Source: an uncultured Ectothiorhodospiraceae bacterium
GTDB taxonomy: Bacteria > Pseudomonadota > Gammaproteobacteria > UBA6429 > Thiohalophilaceae
Direction of reading: 5' to 3'
Length of the DNA: 10,797 nucleotides
Assembly: GCA_947259425.1 (NCBI GenBank)
Contig: CAMYMO010000298.1
Location: 1 to 10,797, forward strand
The position numbers and the translations under genes are program-made. The notes beneath the pieces were generated by a model. That model ran no database searches. It worked only from the letters and a program-made list of their open reading frames with translations, and was not told the origin of the DNA. Positions 1-8,100 of the stretch are shown here, piece by piece (position 1 is the stretch's first letter; each line of letters begins with the position of its first letter).

Positions 1-2833
1 CATGTGTGCCTGTCGTTGCGGCATCCGCGTTACCCTGCGTGACGGTGAAGTTCGCTATATCCAGGGCAACCCGGAACACCCGCTCAATAAAGGCATAATA
101 TGCGCCAAAGGTGCCTCCGGTATCATGAAGCAGTATTCCCCCGCTCGCTTGACGAAACCGTTACGTCGTAAAGAAGGCAGCGATCGTGGCGATTCCGAGT
201 TTGAAGAAATCTCATGGGATGAAGCGTTCGGCATAATGGAAGAACGTCTTGCCCATTTACGAGCGACCGACCCGAAGAAGTTTGCCCTGTTTACCGGTCG
301 TGACCAGATGCAGGCCTTAACCGGTATGTTTGCCAAGCAATATGGCACACCAAACTACGCCGCACACGGTGGTTTTTGTTCGGTCAATATGGCCGCCGGG
401 ATGATTTACACCATGGGCGGTAGCTTCTGGGAATTCGGCGGACCTGATCTTGAACGCGCCAAGCTGTTGGTCATGATCGGTACCGCAGAAGATCACCATT
501 CAAACCCAATGAAAATGGAGCTGTCTAAATTCAAACGCAACGGTGGACGCTTTATTTCGGTTAATCCCGTGCGTACGGGTTACTCGGCCATTGCCGATGA
601 ATGGGTTCCGATTAAACCCGGTACCGACGGTGCACTATTCTTAGCCCTGATTCATGAGTTGATTCGCACCGGTCTGTACGACCGCGATTTCCTCGTGCAA
701 TACACCAACTCGGCCGAGCTAGTCAGTACCGATGAAGACAGCGATGACTTTGGTTTGTTTGCGCGTACTGACATACCTCAAGATCCGGACTGCTTTGATC
801 CACAAGATCGTGTCTGGTGGGACCGTAATGAAGATAAGGCCGTGCATGCCCGTACCAAGGAAACGGACCCTTATCTGTTAGGTGAATTCAAACTGGCCGA
901 TGGCCGTGATGCCAAACCGGCGTTCCAACTATTAAAAGAACGAGTCGAAGATTACACCCCTGAGTGGGCCGCAGAAGTCACCGGTATTCCTGCCGAGACG
1001 ATTAAACGGCTTGCCTATGAAATGGGGATTACCGCGCGTGATGAAAAGATTGAATTGCCGATCGCCTGGACCGATGTCTGGGGTAATGATCATGACACGG
1101 TCACCGGTAACCCGGTCGCGTTTCATGCAATGCGTGGTCTGGCCGCCCATTCCAACGGTTTCCAAACCATTCGGGCGTTAACCATTTTAATGACCATCTT
1201 AGGCACGATTGATCGCCCAGGTGGTTTCCGTCATAAGGCGCCCTTCCCTCGTCCGATTCCTCCTTGTGCCAAGACGCCTAAGTCACCGGATGATGTTAAA
1301 CCAAATACCCCATTGAACGGCATGCCCCTGGGTTGGCCGGCGACACCGGATGATCTGTTTGTTGACGATAAAAACGAACCGGTACGTCTTGATAAGGCCT
1401 TCTCCTGGGAATTTCCGTTAGCCGCACACGGTATGATGCAAAACGCGATCACCAATGCCTGGCGTCAGGATCCATATCCGATCGACACCATGATGATCTT
1501 CATGGCGAACATGGCCTGGAACTCCACGATGAACACCACCAGCGTGCGTGAGATGTTGAACGATAAAGACGACAATGGTGAATATAAGATTCCATACCTG
1601 ATCGTCTGCGATGCCTTCCAATCTGAAATGGTGGCCTATGCGGATCTGGTGTTACCGGATACGTCTTACCTGGAACGCCACGATACGATCAGTATGTTGG
1701 ATCGTCCTATCTCCGAATACGACGGCCCGGTTGATTCCGTGCGTATCCCGGTCGTGCCACCATTAGGCGATACCAAGCCGTTCCAGGAAGTCTTAATCGA
1801 ATTGGGTTCACGCCTGAAATTACCGGCTTTCACCACTAAAGACGGTTCACGTAAGTATCGTGACTATCCGGACTTTATCGTCAACTTCGAAACCGAACCG
1901 GGTTCTGGCATCGGCTTCCTTGCGGGTTGGCGTGGTAAGGGTGGTGAGAAGTTCATGAAAGGTGAACCGAATCCGAACCAGTGGGAAATGTACGAAAAGA
2001 ACAACTGCGTATTCCATTATGAAATGCCAAAGTCATTCCAGTACATGCGCAACTGGAACCGCGGTTACTTGAACTGGGCACAGGAACATCGCCTGTTACG
2101 TTATGCTGAACCGATCAATATCCATATCTATTCAGAGATCTTAATGAACTTCCGTTTGGCCGCTCAAGGCAAACGTGAAGGTAAACAACCGCCTGCGCAT
2201 TTACGTGAGCGTGTCGAAACTTACTTCGATCCCTTACCGTTCTATTTTGAACCGTTGGAAAACCACTTAACGGATAAACATAAGTATCCATTAAACGCCG
2301 TGACCCAACGCCCGATGGCGATGTATCACTCGTGGGATTCACAAAACGCCTGGTTACGTCAGATCCATACCTATAACTTTATGTATGTGCACCCCAAGAC
2401 CGCCGCCGCGGCGGGCATTAAAGATGAGGGTTGGATGTGGGCCGAATCCATGCACGGTAAAGTGCGCTGCCTATGCCGATACAGTGAATCCGTCGAGCCC
2501 GGTACGATCTGGACCTGGAACGCGATCGGTAAATCAAAAGGTGCCTGGCGTCTGGATGATAATGCCAATGAATCTGAGAAAGGTTTCTTGTTAAATCACG
2601 TGATCAGTGAAGAGTTACCCGCACATGAAGCCGGTAAGCACATTTCAAATTCGGATCCGATCACCGGACAAGCTGCCTGGTATGACGTACGCGTGCGAAT
2701 TTATCCGGCTGGCGATGATGAACCTAAGGAAAGTTATCCGCAATTTGATGCGATGTCGGCACTGCCTGGCACGGGTAAAACACAAAAGGTAATAGGTTTC
2801 TTCGCGGGTTTGTTTCGGAAGAAAACAGGTTAG
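1..2833 (+). CDS. soeA: Molybdopterin oxidoreductase catalytic subunit, SoeA-like (sulfite-oxidising enzyme), 5' partial
   Basis: Catalytic subunit of a complex iron-sulfur molybdoenzyme. By family resemblance it most likely oxidises sulfite to sulfate in the cytoplasm and passes electrons to the adjacent iron-sulfur subunit. The visible frame runs 943 residues from base 2 to a TAG stop. The N-terminal [4Fe-4S] motif is cut by the window edge: Cys2, Cys6 and Cys34 (in GIICAKG) fit the last three ligands and the first Cys lies just upstream, so only a few residues are missing. The Met at base 2 is internal, not the start. Cys126 in GGFCSVN sits where the molybdenum ligand is expected, as in Psr/Phs/Soe enzymes rather than the Ser of DmsA. 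The Mo-bisMGD domain spans about 48-600 and the C-terminal cofactor-binding barrel about 760-905. No Tat signal could be checked because the N-terminus is absent. The start of the family-like sequence at residue 1 leaves little room for one only if the missing part is short. Alternatives are polysulfide or thiosulfate reductase-like PsrA/PhsA. Confidence 0.85.
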   Translation, partial: MCACRCGIRVTLRDGEVRYIQGNPEHPLNKGIICAKGASGIMKQYSPARLTKPLRRKEGSDRGDSEFEEISWDEAFGIMEERLAHLRATDPKKFALFTGRDQMQALTGMFAKQYGTPNYAAHGGFCSVNMAAGMIYTMGGSFWEFGGPDLERAKLLVMIGTAEDHHSNPMKMELSKFKRNGGRFISVNPVRTGYSAIADEWVPIKPGTDGALFLALIHELIRTGLYDRDFLVQYTNSAELVSTDEDSDDFGLFARTDIPQDPDCFDPQDRVWWDRNEDKAVHARTKETDPYLLGEFKLADGRDAKPAFQLLKERVEDYTPEWAAEVTGIPAETIKRLAYEMGITARDEKIELPIAWTDVWGNDHDTVTGNPVAFHAMRGLAAHSNGFQTIRALTILMTILGTIDRPGGFRHKAPFPRPIPPCAKTPKSPDDVKPNTPLNGMPLGWPATPDDLFVDDKNEPVRLDKAFSWEFPLAAHGMMQNAITNAWRQDPYPIDTMMIFMANMAWNSTMNTTSVREMLNDKDDNGEYKIPYLIVCDAFQSEMVAYADLVLPDTSYLERHDTISMLDRPISEYDGPVDSVRIPVVPPLGDTKPFQEVLIELGSRLKLPAFTTKDGSRKYRDYPDFIVNFETEPGSGIGFLAGWRGKGGEKFMKGEPNPNQWEMYEKNNCVFHYEMPKSFQYMRNWNRGYLNWAQEHRLLRYAEPINIHIYSEILMNFRLAAQGKREGKQPPAHLRERVETYFDPLPFYFEPLENHLTDKHKYPLNAVTQRPMAMYHSWDSQNAWLRQIHTYNFMYVHPKTAAAAGIKDEGWMWAESMHGKVRCLCRYSESVEPGTIWTWNAIGKSKGAWRLDDNANESEKGFLLNHVISEELPAHEAGKHISNSDPITGQAAWYDVRVRIYPAGDDEPKESYPQFDAMSALPGTGKTQKVIGFFAGLFRKKTG

Positions 2834-2846
2834 TAACGAAAGAGCA

Positions 2847-2997
2847 TCCCTTCTCTCTCAATTGTAAAGGCGGAGAAGGCCAGGATGAGGGACCTGGAAA
2901 ATGAAGTTCTCACAGAACCCCTTCAGGTTTCATTGTGAGCACCTTCGCCTCTGGCTCCAGGCGCCTCACTCCAACCTTCTCCCTGAGGGAGAGGGAG
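2847..2997. repeat. Nested ~150-base palindromic element (MITE-like) in the soeA-soeB gap
   Basis: Almost the whole intergenic gap folds on itself. The outer arms 2847-2891 and 2964-2996 pair imperfectly: TCCCTTCTCTCTCA plus GGAGAAGG...GATGAGG against CCTCACTCC..CCTTCTCCCTGAGGGAGAGGGA. Inside them, CCTGG (2893-2897) pairs with CCAGG (2957-2961), GAAG (2903-2906) with CTTC (2943-2946), CTCACA (2909-2914) with TGTGAG (2934-2939), and AACC (2916-2919) with GGTT (2926-2929), closing to a small loop. The left arm carries an extra unpaired stretch around 2861-2871. The design resembles non-coding palindromic mobile elements, but no target duplication was identified and copies elsewhere cannot be checked here. 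It ends 6 bases before the ribosome binding site of the next gene. Confidence 0.7.
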
Positions 2998-3003
2998 TTT
3001 ATT

Positions 3004-3018
3004 AAGGAAATATATATG
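3004..3018 (+). promoter_or_regulatory. Ribosome binding site and start codon deciding the soeB start
   Basis: AAGGAA at 3004-3009 lies 6 bases before the ATG at 3016. This fixes the start of the iron-sulfur subunit at 3016. An upstream in-frame GTG at 2935 lies within the palindromic element, and the 27 residues it would add do not resemble the family. Confidence 0.8.
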
Positions 3019-3747
3019 ACACAATTAGCATTAATTATTGATCTGAATGTCTGTGTAGGTTGTCATGCCTGCGTGACATCATGTAAAGAATGGAATACGT
3101 CCGGTTCAGCGGGTTTTATGACCGATGAAAATCCATATGGTAAAGATCCAACCGGAACGTTCTTTAATCGCGTACAGACCTACGAGATTGGTGAGTTCCC
3201 TTCGACGGAAACCCTTCACTTCCCGAAGAGTTGTTTACATTGCGAAGATCCACCCTGTGTACCGGTTTGTCCGACCGGCGCCAGTTACAAACGTAAAGAA
3301 GATGGTATTGTGCTGGTCGACTACGACAAATGCATTGGCTGTCGTTATTGCTCATGGGCTTGTCCTTATGGTGCACGTGAAATCGATGAAAAACAAAAGG
3401 TCATGAAAAAATGTACCTTATGTGTTGATCGTATTTACGATGAAGAATTACCCGAATCAGAACGTAAGCCAGCTTGTGTACTGGCTTGCCCAACCAATGC
3501 GCGTTTATTTGGTGATGTGCATGATTCGGAATCCGAAGTTTCCAATACGATTCGTGAAGAAGGTGGTTACCAGTTAATGCCTGAATGGGGCACTAAACCG
3601 GCCAACCATTATTTACCACGTCGTAAAACACGTATGCATATTCATGAAGATGAATTGCAGCGTGCGGATAACCCATTGAAGAAAGAAGAACGTGGACCAA
3701 GTGCACCGGTTGATGCACCGACCCTCGATGATTCTACTTCTTGGTAA
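3016..3747 (+). CDS. soeB: Four-cluster [4Fe-4S] ferredoxin-like electron-transfer subunit, SoeB-like
   Basis: Electron-transfer subunit of the molybdoenzyme, 243 residues, carrying electrons from the Mo subunit to the membrane anchor. Sixteen cysteines form four [4Fe-4S] motifs: C13/C16/C19/C23, C73/C76/C81/C85 (CLHCEDPPCVPVCP), C106/C109/C112/C116 (CIGCRYCSWACP) and C133/C136/C154/C158. Three of the fourth cysteines are followed by Pro, typical of the DmsB/PsrB/PhsB/SoeB family, and the length is normal. The mature-looking N-terminus (MTQLALIIDLN) has no twin-arginine or other export signal, which fits a complex facing the cytoplasm as described for SoeABC. The hydrophilic tail after about residue 195 is rich in charged residues and probably packs on partner subunits. 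It is separated from the catalytic gene by 182 bases of palindromic DNA but lies in the same direction, so co-transcription is likely though not proven. Confidence 0.85.
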   Translation: MTQLALIIDLNVCVGCHACVTSCKEWNTSGSAGFMTDENPYGKDPTGTFFNRVQTYEIGEFPSTETLHFPKSCLHCEDPPCVPVCPTGASYKRKEDGIVLVDYDKCIGCRYCSWACPYGAREIDEKQKVMKKCTLCVDRIYDEELPESERKPACVLACPTNARLFGDVHDSESEVSNTIREEGGYQLMPEWGTKPANHYLPRRKTRMHIHEDELQRADNPLKKEERGPSAPVDAPTLDDSTSW

Positions 3748-3811
3748 GTTTATCGACTCTTTACGGTATATGACATTTTTCATACCCACTGGGCACTTTT
3801 CTCCTAGAGGT

Positions 3812-3886
3812 GCGAAGCAAGAGTAAGTTGTTAATGTCATTCCCGCGAACGCCTACATGGACGTAGGCGGTAGGGCGAAGCAGGAG
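3812..3886 (+). repeat. 12-base imperfect direct repeat, GCGAAGCARGAG
   Basis: GCGAAGCAAGAG at 3812-3823 and GCGAAGCAGGAG at 3875-3886 differ by one base and start 63 bases apart. The second copy lies inside the palindromic repeat and the first just outside it, suggesting remains of a second repeat copy or a partial duplication. Confidence 0.4.
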
Positions 3887-3910
3887 CCAGAGCCGAGGCG
3901 GGAATCCAGG
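3835..3910. repeat. Dispersed palindromic repeat, TGTCATTCCCGCG...GCGGGAATCCAGG type
   Basis: ATTCCCGC (3839-3846) and GCGGGAAT (3898-3905) are perfect inverted arms 51 bases apart. They enclose a smaller perfect hairpin, CGCCTAC (3850-3856) and GTAGGCG (3863-3869) with a 6-base loop. The edge sequences match a pattern seen as intergenic repeats in many Proteobacteria. It lies in the 279-base gap between the iron-sulfur and anchor genes and has no coding potential I could support. Confidence 0.7.
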
Positions 3911-3920
3911 TTTAAAATAG

Positions 3921-4002
3921 ATTCCCCTCTCCAGGGGAATGACGAAATGAATATTCCCTTCAGCAGTGGGGAATGACGGAAAAACATTCCCCGCTATGGG
4001 GA
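3921..4002. repeat. Cluster of three ATTCCC...GGGAAT hairpins before soeC
   Basis: Three hairpins follow one another. ATTCCCCT (3921-3928) pairs perfectly with AGGGGAAT (3933-3940) across a 4-base loop. ATTCCC (3953-3958) pairs with GGGAAT (3969-3974). CCCC (3989-3992) pairs with GGGG (3998-4001) in a weaker third copy beginning CATTCCCC. The first two are each followed by GACG, so they look like copies of one short repeat unit. They may be degenerate derivatives of the neighbouring larger repeat. No T-run follows any of them, so they are not obvious terminators. Confidence 0.65.
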
Positions 4003-4026
4003 GAACAATGCATTGAGGAAATAAGT

Positions 4027-5004
4027 ATGCATCCAGCATTTAGTGTAATTTTTTTAACAACCTTAATTGGCGCTGGCCAGGGTCTCTTTTTAGCTTTAAT
4101 CACGGGCCAGAGTTACTCGGCACTAAAATTATTGCCAAGCCAGGACAGTACCGACTTTTATGGCATGGGTGCCGTGATTGTGCTGCTGTTATTAATCGGT
4201 GGTTTAATTGCCTCCTTTTTCCACCTCGGTCATCCCGAGCGCGCATGGCGTTCTGTCGCGATGTGGCGTACTTCCTGGTTATCTAGAGAAGTAATTGCCT
4301 TGCCAACCTTAATGTTGCTGGTCTTTGTCTATGGGGTCATGCAATTTATGGGATGGGACACCGTATTGTTTACCAGTGCTGCCGGTGCCAACTTGCAACT
4401 CACTTTGATCGTTGGCATCTTCGGCGCGATCGCCACCTTTGCCTTGTTTCTATGTACCGGTATGATTTACGCCTGTTTGAAATTCTTACAGGAATGGCAC
4501 AGCCCATTAACCGTGATTAATTACACCTTGCTGGGTACCGCATCAGGATTTATTTTGGCCACCGCCTTTGCCAATCACAACGCCCCCGAATTAATGCGTT
4601 TCTTTGGTATCTGGGCGATCATTATTACCTTAACCGCTTTTATTACCCGCGCCGCATCACTGGTTCGTAATTCACGCATCAAGGCAAAATCAACCGTACA
4701 AACCGCATTAGGTGTCCGCCACAATAAGATACAACAAAAGGCGATGGGCTTTATGGGCGGTTCGGTCAATACACGCGACTTTTTCAATCATGCTTCAGTC
4801 ATGATGATGAAAAATATGAAATGGATATTTATTATTCTAACCTTCATCGTTCCACTGATCACACTTTGGTATGGCATTAGTCAGGCGGATAGCAGTTGGT
4901 TGTTAGCGGCGTTTATTATTCAGTATCTCGGCCTGATTGCTGAGCGTTGGTTCTTCTTCGCCCAAGCTAATCATCCACAAAATTTATATTACCAAACAAT
5001 TTAA
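4027..5004 (+). CDS. soeC: DmsC-type quinone-interacting membrane anchor subunit, SoeC-like
   Basis: Integral membrane subunit of the molybdoenzyme complex, 325 residues, expected to hold the two other subunits on the cytoplasmic face and exchange electrons with the quinone pool. About eight hydrophobic helices are visible: roughly 5-27, 46-66, 88-108, 123-150, 161-183, 190-210, 265-284 and 290-312. Family landmarks are the N-terminal MHPAFS, the segment FHLGHPERAWRS at 65-76 with the SWLSRE at 83-88, and the C-terminal AERWFFFAQANHP at 305-317. A basic loop (about 214-240) separates helices six and seven. The ATG at 4027 is chosen because GAGG at 4015-4018 precedes it at normal spacing and the protein then begins with the family's HPAF motif. 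An ATG at 3973 in frame would add 18 unlike residues encoded within repeat DNA. It is the last gene of the operon, with a terminator following. Confidence 0.85.
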   Translation: MHPAFSVIFLTTLIGAGQGLFLALITGQSYSALKLLPSQDSTDFYGMGAVIVLLLLIGGLIASFFHLGHPERAWRSVAMWRTSWLSREVIALPTLMLLVFVYGVMQFMGWDTVLFTSAAGANLQLTLIVGIFGAIATFALFLCTGMIYACLKFLQEWHSPLTVINYTLLGTASGFILATAFANHNAPELMRFFGIWAIIITLTAFITRAASLVRNSRIKAKSTVQTALGVRHNKIQQKAMGFMGGSVNTRDFFNHASVMMMKNMKWIFIILTFIVPLITLWYGISQADSSWLLAAFIIQYLGLIAERWFFFAQANHPQNLYYQTI

Positions 5005-5017
5005 TACCTTACTTAAC

Positions 5018-5062
5018 CGACGAGTTAGCCGCAGCGAAGGCTAACTCGTCGCCGTTTTATTC
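5018..5062 (+). terminator. Intrinsic terminator after soeC
   Basis: CGACGAGTTAGCC (5018-5030) and GGCTAACTCGTCG (5039-5051) form a perfect 13-bp stem with an 8-base loop, followed by CCG and a T-rich stretch (TTTTATT, 5055-5061). It begins 14 bases after the anchor gene's stop codon and should end the operon transcript. The T-run is short, so efficiency may be moderate. Confidence 0.85.
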
Positions 5063-5090
5063 CGATCCCTCCAATTCCTCAGCTTAGCTG

Positions 5091-5099
5091 TGCTATAGT
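5091..5099 (+). promoter_or_regulatory. Candidate extended -10 promoter of the kinase gene
   Basis: TGCTATAGT at 5091-5099 fits an extended -10 (TGnTATAnT). A second A/T-rich hexamer TATATT at 5102-5107 follows. No convincing -35 box is visible at the expected distance (CCAATT at 5071-5076). Position supports it: it lies after the terminator and about 95 bases before the next start codon. Confidence 0.35.
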
Positions 5100-5103
5100 T
5101 CTA

Positions 5104-5180
5104 TATTATCTGTGCCGTACCCCCCGGAATGCATCTCTAGCGATGCATGAAGATCAACCGTCTCATCAGAGCAGATAATA
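5104..5180 (+). promoter_or_regulatory. Structured leader: long-range 9-bp inverted repeat enclosing a hairpin
   Basis: TATTATCTG (5104-5112) is perfectly complementary to CAGATAATA (5172-5180), 59 bases apart. Inside, ATGCATC (5129-5135) and GATGCAT (5142-5148) form a perfect 7-bp hairpin with loop TCTAGC. If transcription starts near 5106, most of this lies in the 5' untranslated region and ends 13 bases before the start codon, where no strong Shine-Dalgarno sequence is seen. It could be an operator pair or an RNA structure limiting translation. It matches no riboswitch class I recognise. Confidence 0.4.
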
Positions 5181-5193
5181 GACGTCGAACAAT

Positions 5194-8100
5194 ATGGATA
5201 CAGAACGCTGGCAACGCATCCAGACTTTATTCACTGCGATAGAGGCATTGGATCATCATGCACAAATCGAATTTCTCGAACAAACTTGCCCCGAAGCTGA
5301 TATACGTGAAGAGGTTTTATCACTTTTAAAGGCCAACCAAAAGGCCGGGGAATTTTTTAAACCGATAGAAGTCACCGAGACACCTGCTTCGCATCTCGCA
5401 GCCGGCACCCTGGTTGGGCCTTATCGAATCGAATCATTAATTGGTGAAGGCGGCATGGGTGCCGTCTACAAAGCCGAAGATACCCGCTTGCATCGTTCGG
5501 TTGCACTTAAATTCTTATCGCATAAGCAACTGAACCGTGATTCCGGCCATGAACGATTTTTAGTGGAAGCCCGCGCCGCCTCGCGGCTTGATCATGCGAA
5601 TATTTGTACCATCTACGACATTGGTGAAACTTCGTCGGCGCAGCCATATATCGCGATGGGTTACTATCCCGGCAAAATGCTCAATCGCCAATTTAGCCAA
5701 ACAAGTCCGACCTTATTACAAACACTCGATATCATTACCCAGATATTAAACGGGGTACAGGCCGCGCACCTGCAAGATATTTATCATCGCGATCTAAAAC
5801 CCGCGAATATCATTTTAACGCAAGACAACGTCGTAAAAATTCTGGATTTCGGCATTGCCAAAATACGCGGCATTGATATCACCACCACCGGCAGTCAGAT
5901 CGGTACCGTCGCCTATATGTCACCCGAACAATTACAAGGACGCGAAGCCGATCAACAGTCTGACATCTGGTCATGCGGGGTGATATTTTATGAGCTCCTC
6001 ACCGGAACGCGACCGTTTAAGGGTAAAGAAAATCATCAAGTAATGTACTCCATCGTACAAGGTACGCATGAGCCGTTAAACAAACACAATCCAAATTTAC
6101 CCGAAGCCCTGCAAAATATTATCGACCGGATGTTATGCCATGACCTTAAATTACGGTATCCATCTGCACAGGCGGTATTAAACGATATCCTACTTTTGAA
6201 ACAAGGCACATCTGACCTCGGCACCCTGACCCAAGGGAATAAAACCGATGTCGATGCTGAGACAAAAACCGACCACGCCAGTCACATCAAATCGAATACT
6301 CAATCGTATACCAACTCGACGATGACCATCTTTAATAGCGATGGTGATTTACGTCAGGCAACCGTGATGTCGGTCGACTTAAGCAACTATGCAGGCCTGT
6401 TGCAATCGGAGGGTCCGGAAAAAAGTAACCTGATCGTACGCCAGTTTTTCAATCAAATAAGCAAGGTCATTAAAGCCTACGGTGGTACGGTGAACCGTGA
6501 GATCGACAACACCCTCATTGCTATTTTCGGCGTACCCCTCGCACATGATAATGACGCACAGCGTGCTGTGTTAGCTGCGTTTGCCTGTCATTCTGCCGTC
6601 GATCTACTTGGACAAAGTTTTAATAAAGACCTGTCCGCTCATATCGGCATCGCCAATGGCGTTATCCTGATGAATAACTCAAATGAAAATTCAACCCATG
6701 ATTACATTGTTACCGGCGACTCACTCACCTTAGCCACGCGCCTGGATGACCTGGCGAAAAACGGCGAAACGATTATTTCCGATTCACTCAGTCAAATCAT
6801 TAACAACCAGTTTGAGTGCGAACAGACCGGCAGCGTCAATGTTCGTTATCAGCCGGAACCGATTTCCATTTGGCGAGTATTATCAAACGAGCAAACGGAT
6901 GATAAAAATAAGTTAAGCCTGGTGGGTCGGGATTCTGAGCTACAACAATTTACCCATATCTTATCCCGCACCCAAAACGGCAACAGTGGCAACGTTGTTT
7001 ATATCTGCGGCGAAGCCGGCATCGGTAAAACCAGACTGGCTACCGAATGTAAACAACTCGCCAGTCAGGCCGGTTATCAAACTCATCACGGGCTTATACT
7101 CGATTTTGGTGTGAGTGAAGGCCAGGATGCGATCGCGCAAGTGGTACGAAGTTTATTGGCATTAAAGAACGAGAACTCAGAACAAGACACGCTAAACAAA
7201 ATTAAACAACACATTCGCGCAGGCACGCTTAGCGAAGAGCAGTTAATTTATTTAAATGAATTATTGGGTTTGACCCAAAGCAGCGAACAACAACGCTTGT
7301 TTGATCTGATGGATCATAATGCCCGCCTGCAAGGCATGCATAACCTGGTGGCTTCGGTCGTTTGCCAGCGCGCCCAACAACAAGCAACGTTAATCTTATT
7401 CGAAGACCTGCATTGGTCGGATAGCAATACCCTGGATTGCATCACCAATATTGCCGCAAATATCCATCAAACCCAGGTCATATTATTGTTAACCACGCGT
7501 CCTGAAAATGAACCGCTAACCCCCGCCTGGCGCAGCAGCATGAATAATATCCCATTGGTTTCGTTTTATCTTTCCGCCTTACAGGAACACGATGCCATCG
7601 AGATGGCCCGACAAATGCTCGGTAGCGAGACGCATGATTTTATGGCCCTGGTCCAGCGTGCCGAGGGCAACCCATTATTTTTGGAACAACTGATTCGCAG
7701 CGATACCAACATCAACGACTCATCGCAACTTCCGGCTTCGCTGCAAAGCCTGGTTCAGTCACAATTAGACAAGCTGTCCTTACCCAATAAACATGCGGCA
7801 CGGGCAGCCTCCATTATCGGGCAACGATTTAATGCCGAACTACTCGGTTTTTTATTGGATGATCCGGACTACGACTGTCTGCAACTGGTGCAACACCAAT
7901 TAGCTCACCTGCGCGGCAACGACTACCTGTTTAACCATGCCCTCATTCATGAAGGCATCTATGCGTCCTTACTGGAATCCCATAAACAGGAACTGCATAC
8001 TCGTGCGGCAGAATGGTTTAGCGAACGAGACAAACCGCTCGCCGCCGAACATCTGGACCGCGCCGGATCACCGATCGCCATCGAGGCGTATATCACCGCC

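Noticed and set aside
2765..2790. GTGKT near the C-terminus of the molybdoenzyme, resembling a nucleotide-binding P-loop
   Set aside because: It is at residues 923-927, in a short tail just before the end of the protein, with no following nucleotide-binding fold; a chance match.
2935..3015. In-frame GTG giving the iron-sulfur subunit a 27-residue N-terminal extension
   Set aside because: It lies within the palindromic repeat, has no ribosome binding site, and the added residues do not resemble the family; the ATG at 3016 has a good AAGGAA.
2834..3015. Palindrome as a simple intrinsic terminator of the catalytic subunit gene
   Set aside because: No T-run follows the outer stem, and the downstream genes encode partner subunits that need co-expression.
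3835..4002. Possible CRISPR-like array in the repeated hairpins
   Set aside because: Units are palindromic, of unequal length and without regular spacers; no cas genes are present.
3973..4026. In-frame ATG giving the membrane subunit 18 extra residues
   Set aside because: The extension is encoded by repeat DNA and precedes the family's normal MHPAF start, which has its own GAGG site.
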